The notes under the pieces: model-generated | Database searches by the model: none | Told to the model about the DNA's origin: nothing | What the model saw: only the letters and a program-made list of their open reading frames with translations | Made by a program: the position numbers and the translations under genes | Origin: Sphaeroforma sirkka | Taxonomy: Eukaryota > Opisthokonta > Ichthyosporea > Ichthyophonida | DNA length: 64,000 bases | Direction of reading: 5' to 3' | Assembly: GCA_001586965.3 (NCBI GenBank) | Contig: LUCW03002179.1 | Coordinates: 18,501 to 82,500 of the forward strand | Shown: in pieces, positions 46,920 to 57,553 of the stretch | Layout of the letters: every line of letters begins with the position of its first letter | How positions within the stretch are numbered: the first letter of the stretch is position 1

Positions 46920-48933
46920 TTCTTAACTTGGACGTCCGGCATGTCCTTGCAATCATCTTTGTGCCAACCATTAGTACTCTTGCAGGTAGTACACTCGTTC
47001 ATAAAGTGCCCAGGTTTGGCTTGCCTGGGGCACACTTAACAGAGTCGTGTTTACCATTCCACTTGCCATCACGCTTAGGGAGGTTGCAGCCACATTTCTT
47101 GCAAGGTGCTCTCTCCTTCCTTTCACCCTTTGGTTCAGTAGAAGTAGAGCCTTTACCACCTCCAGCAGTAGTACGAGGTTTCTTAGTATTACGCGCAGTG
47201 TTATTATCTGTCGCGGTACGCTTAGCAGGCTGGATAAAGCTCGAGGTACTAAGTACTCTAGTAGAGGAGTTGGTATGCTTTTGAACTATCTTCTCGAAGA
47301 CAGACCAAGGCATAGATCGCAAATCACCATAGGCGATAATATCATCATTGAACTTCTTAAATAGGCTAGCCCCCAGAGTCTCCATCATCTGACAAATTAA
47401 TAAATATTCGCCAGTATAGGTACGACCTCCTATCCGAGTGTTCATATATGTGTTATATGAGCTAGAGCACCCGAATAGTAGTATCGTTCGCAAAGGTCTT
47501 GCGAGACTCTAGAAGTTCACGGTCACGTGCATCTTCAAAGAAAGCGTTAAGTATATTCTCACGCAACTGGCGCCAGGGTAGGGCTTTCCAGTTGGGCTCA
47601 TAGGCCTTCAAGATAGTTTTCCATTCCTCACAGAAATGAATAAAGGCATTCATCATCTGCTTATCCTTAAGGCTGGCAGACTCCTTAAGTTGGTCAAGAC
47701 CTCCAGTGTCTCCACTGTATTCTTATTAGTAGAGAAATCGACCTCAGCCTTAGCGTTACCTAGCTACTTTATAAAGCTTGGTTCGAAGGGTTCACGAGGT
47801 TCACGCTCAGTGCTACGGGCTGCTAGTGCCAAGATGGAGTCTATCTCTTTTCTATTGTTATCGATTAGATAGCGAATGTTATCCGCCTTCTCATCGTCAA
47901 GGTCAGAGTCATTCAATAGACGGTCCTCAAGGACTTGCATACCAGAACGTAATAGCCTGAGACGTTGTTGTCTGGTTCTCACTTCCTCGTCTTCAGTGTT
48001 AGAGTGGGTATTCTCTAGTGAGGTACTGGTATGACGATTACCAAAGTCGTGATTACCAGGGTTAGATTGTAAATGAGGATCGATGTTATGAGTGTGGTAA
48101 GCCTCATCGATCTCCATACGATCATAGCCTCTGACAGAGTTAGGTTTGTCGAGAGGGTGGTCGATTGTAGCTTCCGAGCTATAGAGATTGATCATTGAGG
48201 TTGTACCCACTTCGCCAGCGGTAACTGGCTCAGTGATAACCCTGTTGGTTGGTAAACCAGAGGGCCTCAGGTTCAAACCCCGGCCCGGAATAACTTTTTT
48301 CGGTATAGGAAGAATATCGGCCACGTGGGATAAGATCGAAGGGTCAGAAACTGCGGCAGCGGCTAGCTCCTGTAGAAGCTCATCTTTGCGGTTCAAATGA
48401 CGTCGTAGTCGAGAAGATCCAACTACTCGTTGTCGAGTTATGGCGTCCCCAACATTTGCGTCTTCCGCCCCAAAATTCGGTGACGAGACATTCAGTGGCG
48501 AGGCATGCAATGAAATTTCACTAAATGGAACGTCGCCATCTTTGTTCATAGGTGGATTGGGCTGACTTTCAGTAGTAATAAACCGTCGATCTCGAGACGA
48601 TTCCTCCACTTGTTCAGAAGAGATAGCTTTTCCAATATCTGACTTTTCGCGGTCAGATGTCGAGCTGATGCCCTGGGCTGTACTACTAGGATACACACGG
48701 ACGCTGGCGAGCCTTTCCGCGGCAGTTGAGACCTTCTCTTCCAAGGCTTTAGGGTCCGACGAGTCATCCTCAGAGTTTTCATCAGAACCAAGCTCAGAAA
48801 CGGCGTCCTCTACAGCTTCAACGGCAGGCTCAGTACCAGACGGACCAGTGTCCCCAGTAGCCTCAGAAACCTCAACAGACTTAGCAGGCTTAGAGCTGGC
48901 GGCTCCCTTGCCTTTAGAGTTTCCTTTAGCCAT
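46920..48933 (-). pseudogene. A3 gag region
   Basis: Begins MAKGNSKGKGAASSKPAK and shares the capsid-like core (LLRSGMQVLEDRLLNDSDLD) and the Cys-rich tail (CKKCGCNLPKRDGKW) with A1 and A2, but the acidic amino-terminal part differs (DENSEDDSSDPKALEEKVS). Fossil with several breaks. Confidence 0.78.
48216..48288 (+). repeat. tRNA-Thr-like segment antisense to gag (A3)
   Basis: GGTAACTGGCTCAGTGATAA (A box, D arm), loop TTGGTAA in an anticodon-arm position, B-box GGTTCAAACCCC followed by CGGCCCGG. This older copy differs from A1/A2 at several sites but keeps the tRNA-like layout. Confidence 0.6.
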
Positions 48934-49121
48934 AGTAATAGCCCAAGAACAGGAAAATTAATAAGGCCTAGGTATAGTAACTAGCGTGTAGCTTACTTTA
49001 GGGTAGTATAGCCACTATGAGGTAGTACAGAATACTTTCAGTCCTGTCGCTGGATAGTAAGCAATTATTAGACAGTCTAGAAGCAGTACACTACGGTAAT
49101 TACTAAATAACTGAAAAAATA

Positions 49122-49721
49122 TGTAAACTTCGATGGATATTTCTATGTTTTAAACTATGTTATATAAACTAAGATACAATTTAAGTCAGTTAGAATTTAG
49201 CAGTGGTAGCTTGTGTAAGAATGATCGGGATTGCCTCTTGAAAAGAGCCTTAATATCCTCGATCACACAGGACGCACCTCTAGCTGTTCTTTATTGAATA
49301 ACTTTCACTAGAAGTACTAAGTGTTCATGACCACTTGCCTAATTTGTAAATAGACATAATAACGTAAGTCACGTTAATACATTAGCTGGTATAAATAAAG
49401 TTCCATCTGAAGAAAAGTTAAAAAAAGAAAAAGACTTATTGGGTTTTGGAGATTGGCGGGGAGACCAAAACCTGTAAGTAGTAGTTCAGATATTATAAAC
49501 TTTAGTTTATAATATCCTACATCTACTATCGTCTCAAATAGGTCCAAGTAAATGAGTCATACCAAATACTCAGGCTATTGGAGCCATCAAAGTGAATTTA
49601 GAACACTTTGGAAATATTGGAAAAAGAAATTGTATTAAATTATTTTAAATACAATTAAAAACCAATATATCATCTCATTTGATCTTGATATTTTAGTCTG
49701 ACTGGAGACCGTATTTCTACA
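49122..49721 (-). repeat. A3 5' LTR (older subtype)
   Basis: 600 bp, TGTAAACTTCGATGGATATTTC to GAGACCGTATTTCTACA as read on the plus strand. The subtype is the same as the solo LTR at 50405 and the left part of A2's 3' LTR. Confidence 0.93.
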
Positions 49722-50404
49722 TATTGTGTTATTCCTTAGAAACAGGTCAAACGTCTCCTGAGAGATATTGTTGCTGATGTACATGACTCTAGCAATTCTG
49801 TATTAGGTAAAATACTGCAAACCAAGTTGTTGCCAAGTCTGGTTAAATCTGCTGCAGTTAATATCGCGTTCGTAAACAGAGAGAGATCTGTGACCTGTAG
49901 AGTAGTGAATTGCGAACGTCTCTTATGTTGATATTTATTACTTGCATCCGAAGTCATTTCATCTTTACGTGGTTGTCAAAATTCACCGCCAATTCTGTAA
50001 TTGTATATACATCGGTTACATATTATGGCAATCCCACAACTCCAGCTGTGAGTCTCTAGTATCATTGCTAGAGCTAGAAGCTAGTTTTGATATCGAGATA
50101 CGCGTGCGGGTAATAAACTTTTAATCTAAAGGTCGTTTCCGAACTTCTAAAATACATACAACTCGAGTTACCATCGTATATTAACACATAATTCAGAGAT
50201 CACTACCTATAAAGTGGTAAGCATGATCAGCACTGATGGTTCACACCGAGGTCTTCAAGAGTTTTTTGAACTTGATGACCCTGCCGTGTGTTATGCAGAG
50301 CACTTCTTTACTGCCCCATTTCTGATGTCCGTTCATCTTTACCGCGCTACTGTAGGCAGAATTGACCTTAATAGTCGGTATATCTTACACACTTCATGTG
50401 TATC
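49722..50404. other. Interval between A3 and the solo LTR
   Basis: No convincing gene. An open stretch from about 50214 to the solo LTR (beginning near MISTDGSHRGLQEFFELDD) has protein-like composition but no splice signals that extend it, and the frame ends soon after the LTR site. Left unannotated as a gene. Confidence 0.4.
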
Positions 50405-51008
50405 TGTAGCAATACGGCCTCCGTTCAGTTTAAAATAACAAGATAAAATGAGATAACATATAGGTTTTTATTTGTGTTTAAAATAATTTAATACAAGTTC
50501 TTTTTCCAATATTTACAAAGTGTTATAAATTTACTTTGATGGCTCCAATAGCCTGAGTATTTAGAATAACTTATGTACTTGTATCTATTTGAGACGATAA
50601 TAGATGTAGGATATTATAAACTAAATTTTATAATCTTTGAAGTACTACTTATAGATTTTGATCCTCCCGCCAATCTCCAAAATCCAATAAGTCTCTTTTT
50701 CTTTTTTTTTAACTTTTCTTCAGATGGAACTTTATTTATATCAGCTAATGTATTAACATGACTTACGTTATTATGTCTATTTACAAATTAGGCAAGTGGT
50801 CATGAACACTTAGTACTTCTAGTGAAAGTTATTCAATAAAGAACAGCTAGAGGTGCGTCCTGTGTGATCGAGGATATTAAGGCTCTTTTCAAGAGGCAAT
50901 CCCGATCATTCTTACACAAGCTACCACTGCTAAATTCTAACTGACTTAAGTTGTATCTTAGGTTGTATAACATAGTTTAAGACATAGAAATATCCCTTAA
51001 AGTTTACA
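50405..51008 (+). repeat. Solo LTR of family A (older subtype)
   Basis: 604 bp from TGTAGCAATACGG to AAAGTTTACA, flanked by the 4-bp direct repeat TATC (50401-50404 and 51009-51012). No internal element sequence is attached, so it is the usual product of recombination between the two LTRs of a former full element. Confidence 0.93.
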
Positions 51009-51444
51009 TATCGGTTTGGGCATGCTTACGTTGAAAAGTGTTGGAAACGCTATATGTACACGCAACTCCCGTGTGTATGATAAATTCATAGAAAATTACA
51101 ACCTACAACATGAGAAATGGTATGTCACTCGCTTTTACTGGTTTTACTTATATGTATATATAACACCCGATCCAATGTATTTAAAGCTGAACGCCGATAC
51201 ACAATAGCACAATGCTAGATTATATCTAAACAAATTTCACTATATTTCCAACATGTTCTTGTTTTTTGTTTTTTTTTAATATTCCAGGTACAGCCCTATA
51301 TTCCATGACAAGACATACATGTGAAGCTGTTTTCGGAGACTCGTCAAATTCTAAATAAACTCGATGTCGAGAGCAACATATTTCAGATATATCCTCCAAT
51401 CGTCGTGAATACATGCGCAAAATGCGCAAAGGAAAACCACGAAC

Positions 51445-51621
51445 ATGCAAAATCTGTTCTCCGAGTACCACACTGCCAAGACTTGTACACTGTCAGAACT
51501 CCGCAAATACTTGGCAAATCACGAAGTGACCACCGCTCTGATCAGTGCGTACCCGTTGCCGGAGAGTCCGTACCCCAATTGCCGGAATGCAATCACAATG
51601 TATATTGACACTACAGAATAA
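51445..51621 (+). CDS. Possible short ORF or terminal exon, 58 residues
   Basis: From ATG it reads MQNLFSEYHTAKTCTLSELR, continues with KYLANHEVTTALISAYPLPE and ends near YPNCRNAITMYIDTTE before TAA. The composition is that of a folded protein, but all three plus frames are open over much of this stretch, so coding potential is ambiguous. A pyrimidine-rich acceptor-like site, ATTCCAG, lies upstream near 51287. Family unknown. Confidence 0.3.
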   Translation: MQNLFSEYHTAKTCTLSELRKYLANHEVTTALISAYPLPESPYPNCRNAITMYIDTTE

Positions 51622-53268
51622 AGAAGGAAAAAAATTCGCATGTGAACAACTTGTATATGAACTCTATGACAAGCTTATTCAACCTACCCCTCGAAATGCA
51701 GTAGTTACTACCGCAAAATGATGTAACTTCACTTGAATCACTACCCCTAAAAAATATGGTAGGGTTTTAGAATATATCTACTATTATCTACAATATATAT
51801 ATATATATATATATTAAGCACTAGAATAACCACCGGGTAAAAGTTACAATATTTTACAGTGACAATGTTGTATAATCGATGAAATTATATATATATATAT
51901 ATACCTAGCTTGATAGTTCTCGGAGAAAACCCGGCATTGCCAAAGTAAAGCATGAAGATAATACAAGGACTGCTACCTGCCAAGGTATGGGAAGATGTTA
52001 TGCTACCAGGTTCAACCACAAACTAGCAAGTCAAAGACTCCACTGAAATGCTTTATAATGATCTCGTATCAACACAGTTTGCAAGTGTAATACTACATGG
52101 TGTTTTTGCACTAGACACGGAATAAGTGACAGATCAATACTACCAGACATGAAATGATTCATGTAAATAGAACATGCCACTCTATGTATATCTTCCATAT
52201 GTGCAATTTAGATCATACACAACTTTATTCAAAACTACAAACTTGCTTAAATGTACCGAATTAGTATGGACTGGTTCATGCATGCGTCAAGCAATTGCTA
52301 TTATATTATTAATAGGTACGAGCAAATATGGTGATCTCGCCAAGAAACTGAAGAAAAAAATAGAGAGGAAACATGAACGTGCAACGCATTGTCGAATCAG
52401 TGATAGGTATAGACCTAAAATAAGGACTTCGACCAATAGATGCAAACTGGAAGAACCCTCTCAATATCGAAGTCAAACTGTACTGCGCGTTGGAAGTTAT
52501 CTATTCGTATATACTGTACAAAATGTAAGCATAATACCCATATTGTATGTACAAGGAAAAAGAAAGAGAGCAGTATAAATGATTAGGCATTCCACGGGTA
52601 TAAAATTGTGGCCGAGGGTTGTATGACTAATTATTGCGATGATGTGACTGGTTGGAAACAAGGCGATCTTGAAAGGTAAGTGACACCCAAAGAGTCGTTA
52701 AAACTATCAGGGTGTTAGTTCCTGACATGTGACTTCAATTTTTTATTGTCTCTATAATGAGCTAGTCAGATCTGATTATCGTTCTTGTGGAGTTTGTAGT
52801 AAATTAAGTGGTTGGTTTGTTCAGTCATTTGGCTACTTTATTACTAACTGCTCTATCCCTCCTACCATACATAACTGCCAAATTGTCTGTGCGTAACAGT
52901 GTAGTAAAGGTCCCCTTAAACCACTATCAGTGTGGAGTTAGAATTAGTTTACAATTAATTCACACGAGGTGAATTATTTGTAGACCACGTAGACAATCAA
53001 ATATAAGAATAAATACACCGCACTGAGCCTCAGGGAGACTCAGTAGGTTCTAGTATCGTATTTTGACGTGTTTATTACATTTTTACGACTAGTTACTTTA
53101 AGTGTATTATTCGATTTTATCTCGAGGATAATAGTGGACGGAGAAATTCATTTTATTGACAAATTACAGGAGTTGATCTCCCTCAGAACCGGATAGTTGA
53201 AAGGAGCTTGCAAATTACGACAAGAGCAAAGTCTTCCGAGCACAGATAAGTGAAAAGAAACCCACCTT
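51622..53268. other. AT-rich interval, weak coding candidates only
   Basis: TA microsatellites lie at 51790-51815 and 51886-51903. An open plus frame at 52174-52578 (134 codons, ending in a Lys/Arg-rich stretch) and an exon-like piece ending at a GTAAGT donor at 52676 (encoding YKIVAEGCMTNYCDDVTGWK) are the only candidates. Neither can be linked into a gene. Confidence 0.35.
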
Positions 53269-53300
53269 CCGTTTTGCTCGGTTTGATACGTTTGCGTGAT

Positions 53301-53335
<35 letters not shown>

Positions 53336-53711
53336 GCATATTTTTGTTATTATTATAAATCTAGAGCAAATTGGAGTGACTAATAATATATGCAGAAATT
53401 AACAGGTGCCCAGTTTATTTAGCTGATGATCGTTTTTCTTCTTCTTTTTCTAGAACAAATAGTTATCCGACCATCCGGTCGAATACTACTACTTCTATTT
53501 TATATATATATATATATATCCGTTTTACTCGGTTTGTTCATATATATATATACATATATTTATAATTTATGCAGATTTTTAAAATTATTTTAAATCTAGA
53601 GCAAATTGGAGTGATTAGTAATGTATGCAGCAATTAACAGGTGCCCAGTTTATGTATCTGATGAGCATTTATATTTTTATATTTTTATAGATTAATTAGT
53701 CATCCGACCAT
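53269..53711. repeat. About 250-bp diverged direct duplication
   Basis: CCGTTTTGCTCGGTTTG (53269) and CCGTTTTACTCGGTTTG (53520) begin two copies sharing a TA run, TCTAGAGCAAATTGGAGTGA, ATTAACAGGTGCCCAGTTTAT and ATCCGACCAT. The copies have diverged and their TA runs differ in length. Confidence 0.8.
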
Positions 53712-55232
53712 TTCCCAACAACCATTCATTCTTCTTTTGATTTTTTGATCCACCTTCGGTCCGAAAATCCAGATACTTCAATTCCAATGCGACTTTTCAG
53801 GCGGCCGTTGGCAATCAAGGCCTCCCTCTGACTAATTAGCAGCCCATAGGACGTTTGAACAATGTTTTGACTGGCCTAGTCAGTCCGCACGACACGAACA
53901 TGATGCAGTATCGCAGTTAGGGGTATAGAAGAGTGTAATTTGGCGTAGAGAAGGTCGATATGGCAAATTTTCATAGGTGTGGGCGAGTACAGCGACGACA
54001 ATGGGTAGATAGAGGTAATCAAGAAAATCAGGTAGCAATGTAGAATCGACAGTGTCAGGCGACGTAGAATGGAAACGAATGAATTAAGCGCGCGTGAGAC
54101 AGGTAGCAATGCAGAAGAGGAGCTAGGCACAGTTTGGAAGAAACTGAGACAGAAAGAATGCGATTTCAACTCGTATTTTCAGCAAATATCAACTACTGGA
54201 GCAAGTTTTGGTAATCAATTGGCTAGACGAAAAGACTGGCATGGTTAGAAGATCGATTTTTCGAAAATATCTCCGAGTCGAATGTTTGGCCATCGTTGCA
54301 TGCGCGAACTTCGATGGTCACGAAAGTATAGAAAAAAAATGATTTATATATTTTTCATCACGGAGAGTACCGAACCCAAGACCAACACACAACTAGCAGA
54401 CATATTTACCGATGTTACAAGCTAGAATATATATATATATATATACATTTGAATTTTCATTCTAGAGAGGAAGGAAGTAAACGTAAGTGAATTAGCCGTA
54501 GGACCAGCAAGTAGCATGGTACGGTTGAATGATTGTTGGTGAAAACTAAGGAGAACGAGAACGTTATCGCCGACGTATAAGGCGAATAGTCAAGATACAG
54601 CGGACTCTTGCAAGGAACAAAAAAAATAGTACCTGCAAGAGTAGATAGCACTTATCAGGCATCGTGCAAGTACACTCAAGTTGGTTTGAATAGGGAATTT
54701 GTTTTTTGTTTTCCAACTTCAAAATCAATGTAATTACCTTGGGCTTCAAGGTTAAACTTGACCAAAACTTCCTGGCTGTAGTCCTCGGTTTTGATTTTAT
54801 GTTGGAGTACAATGGTCCGAAGGTTGAATTGAAGGAGCATTCAGAACGCTAGAACACGACAGGCGGTTGATCATTTAACACGCTTCAAGTCTATCAGCAA
54901 CTCTTAATTACTCCTATAGGCAGAGTAAAGGAGAGCAAAACAAGTACTCATATACAAAACCAACCCAAACAAAATGATTAGCAATCATTAAGGAGCAAGG
55001 TGTATTCGAGCGCAACCAGTTTTCGGGGACCCGCAAGCAGACCTCGTAGACATCAACATGATTCAATGATAATTAGCTATTTTGTTATCTCGAGCGGAGG
55101 TCGGCGGAAGAAAGTGTGTAACACGAATAGCTGAGTTCAACTATTGTATAATAGCCGACACTCCTTCAATCTGGACCAACTATTCATCAACAACACAAAG
55201 CCATACATCGAAGTCTTAACATCAAGTTGCCT
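53712..55232. other. Interval with a possible retroelement remnant
   Basis: No host gene is supported. A TA run lies at 54427-54445. At about 54720-54860 a short plus-strand stretch reads VVLGFDFMLEYNGPKVELK, which resembles the end of an LTR-element aspartic protease (the LG-DF motif). It would be a very degraded fossil of a family different from A-C. Confidence 0.35.
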
Positions 55233-55820
55233 ATGCGTCCAGCACCCCGCAGTCCTCGACGCACTCGTCGCGACGGCAAAGCAACCCAAAGATCCTTGTC
55301 AGATTTCGAGCAGACCCACCAAGGAGGCACAGCTTCTTCGCGCCAGACAGTAGCATCGCGTCGACGAGATGAACAACCGCGATATGAACAGACAGACCAA
55401 GACATGCGCAAGGCAGCAAGCAGGCAACATCAGTTGGGACACGGGTCTCGCTTATCGGCAAGAGGGAGAGCAGATCCAGAAGACAATGTGGTGCAATCTG
55501 TGATTAGGCATACTAGTCGTTCAAAGTCTGCTGAACCAGCAACTGAGCGACACAGGGTAGCCAACGTCCGAGGTACCTCGGGCATTCATTCAGCGGGTGA
55601 TAGACCGTATTCATGGCAGTCTTTTCACCGAGCACCTGAACGAGATTTCACTCGAAAGCGAACTCGATCGGGGAGTTTCACCAGTGCAAGTCAGGATTCC
55701 CTCGCAGGCCACGGGGATGAGCGACCAGTCCAACGGCATAGCAATATGTCAGGGTGGGCCACGGGCACTCACCTTCCTGTGTGGTACGCTAGCTTGTTGC
55801 TTTGTTCCCTGTATGTCTGA
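55233..55820 (+). CDS. Hypothetical Arg/Ser-rich ORF, 195 residues
   Basis: Opens at MRPAPRSPRRTRRDGKATQR and stays open to TGA. The body is disordered and rich in Arg, Ser, Gln and His (SVIRHTSRSKSAEPATERHR, RDFTRKRTRSGSFTSASQDS), while the last residues are hydrophobic (LPVWYASLLLCSLYV), which may be read-through beyond a true splice site. The local GC content is higher than the flanks, as in the coding exons nearby. No family is recognised. It could be the 5' exon of the candidate gene whose later exons lie at 56440-57067; no donor joins them cleanly. Confidence 0.4.
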   Translation: MRPAPRSPRRTRRDGKATQRSLSDFEQTHQGGTASSRQTVASRRRDEQPRYEQTDQDMRKAASRQHQLGHGSRLSARGRADPEDNVVQSVIRHTSRSKSAEPATERHRVANVRGTSGIHSAGDRPYSWQSFHRAPERDFTRKRTRSGSFTSASQDSLAGHGDERPVQRHSNMSGWATGTHLPVWYASLLLCSLYV

Positions 55821-56439
55821 GGGTTTAAATGGTGTTTGTTAGTCAAGCCTATTTTGTCACGTGTGGACTTACTTGTGTGTTTTTCGTCATGAGAAATTTT
55901 ATTTTCGCCAAATAGTTTTTAACACCAATAGAATCGTGCTATTCACTTTTATTATATCCTCGTGCAGCAATACACAGTGGTCATCAAATCACTTTCAACT
56001 AGGTACTGCGCTAAACTGTTTGTGAGCGACATTGTTCTAAACCTCCACTAGAGCATCCAGTTCTGAGCCAACAGAACATATCTCTAATTTATATATGAGC
56101 AGCCAATACGCCGTGTGTGGTTTCTACACTCGAACCGCATTTTCCCATTATCGTGCTATTAAGTCTTGCGAGGTTGATAATGTGTCGGCAAGTTTTTATT
56201 CTTTTCTTTCTTTCGGAGTTTTGAGATGTGTGTATGTTGGTGCTTGACTCCAACGAGTTAGTGGGTGGTGTAGGGCCGATTTAAGGAAGTGGGTTAAAAA
56301 ATGGGCTCAGTTATCGCGTATGAAATGTGAACCCACAATTTTTGTAACTGTGTCCGGACCAGAATATTTTTTTTTTAACTACACTATCTCGTGATACGAG
56401 GTGTTCTGCTAGCATCTATTTTTTGTCATCCAATTCTAG

Positions 56440-57067
56440 TGCCCAGAGAAGAACTATATCCAGGTGTGGTCGGTCAACATATGGTGAGTGTCTTCTTAGG
56501 TTTGCTGTAAGGAGGTTATAAAACAATAGTTCACCTATAAAGAATTATTAGCGCCAAATGATGTACCTCATACCCATATAGATTGTCTAATGTGGCCTCC
56601 ATAGAATTTTTTCTTCAGAGAGGGGTCAGTACCTATCCTCCCTCTGCGAGAGTACAGTATAGCAACTGTGTCACCGACTAGGTGTATCATCACCCCACCC
56701 TATCTGACTTCTTACCCAATTTTAACACACGTATATTACGATATACAAGTGTACGTCCACGTTCAGTCTCCCGTCCTATCTATTTATAAAATCTGTAGTA
56801 TATACTTGTAATTCCTACTTAATAAAAATCTGACGATGCCACCTATGTAAATACTAAATAGCAGTGGAAATAAATGTATCATATGCTTTGACTACCCGAG
56901 GTGTCCTTGTTCCCCTGCAGTATAAAGACCCTACAATCGCCTGGCTGTGTGATTTAGACTGGTTATCCTTAAAGTTGATGGTCACAGGCGAAGCCACTAC
57001 TAGAGAATATCTAGAACCCATAAATAGACGTAGGTATTGTATATTTATATTACAACTGACCACCTGA
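56440..57067 (+). CDS. Candidate exons of an unrecognised plus-strand gene
   Basis: Exon 56440-56483 (after CAATTCTAG, before GTGAGT) encodes PREELYPGVVGQHM. Exon 56921-57067 (after TTCCCCTGCAG) encodes YKDPTIAWLCDLDWLSLKLM and continues through GEATTREYLEP to TGA. The phases of the two are compatible. The intron would be 437 bp. The splice signals are good but no protein family is recognised and the 5' exon is unknown. The stop is about 490 bp from the KMT5A stop, convergent with it. Confidence 0.4.
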
Positions 57068-57553
57068 TAGTCATTTTATTTGACATGGCTAAACCGTATA
57101 GCGGGCTATCCTCGAACTACTAACCTAACACATCATTTGTAGCATTCGGCACAGACTACCTTAGCTTACTCCGAAGGAGTGAAAATAAGAGTAGAATTCT
57201 CTCCGCTACGATACGCTATGCGGACATCTCCACGGGACAGGCGTAAAAGTGTTCGCACATATTACACTGAAATATAGTGGTACATTCTTGGAATATTTTT
57301 GATATTGAGTTACTAGTTAGTTAGTGTAATTTATCAACAAAATATTAGACAGCCCATCTTCCAGATGCGGTAAAATTACTATTGACATTGGCTCGAGAGA
57401 TATTAAAGCTAGACGTGACGATTGTGGCTACGGATGTATTCCATAGGTAGGAGTATTTAGAAGCATAGCTACCAACACAGAGGGGTAGATGCATAGGTGG
57501 TGAGATTTTTTCATACAGGGCTGTGCCTGTAGGTCGGGAAAGGCGATCGTACA

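Larger units (their letters stand above)
41921..49721 (-). mobile_element. A3: older family A element, 3' truncated, without the nested LTR
   Basis: On the minus strand: 5' LTR (49721-49122), gag from ATG 48933, protease-RT-RNase H (about 46906-45030), integrase (about 45007-41921) interrupted by an inserted element (42758-44052). The 3' LTR and the end of the internal region are missing; A2's LTR begins at the junction. Sequence divergence from A1/A2 in gag and the LTR is clearly higher, so A3 represents an older subfamily. RNase H runs straight into integrase here, which shows the ancestral arrangement before the nested LTR. Many breaks. Confidence 0.88.

Noticed and set aside
53876-54169. 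97-codon hydrophobic frame on the minus strand
   Set aside because: No splice or family support; the opposite strand is simply purine-rich.
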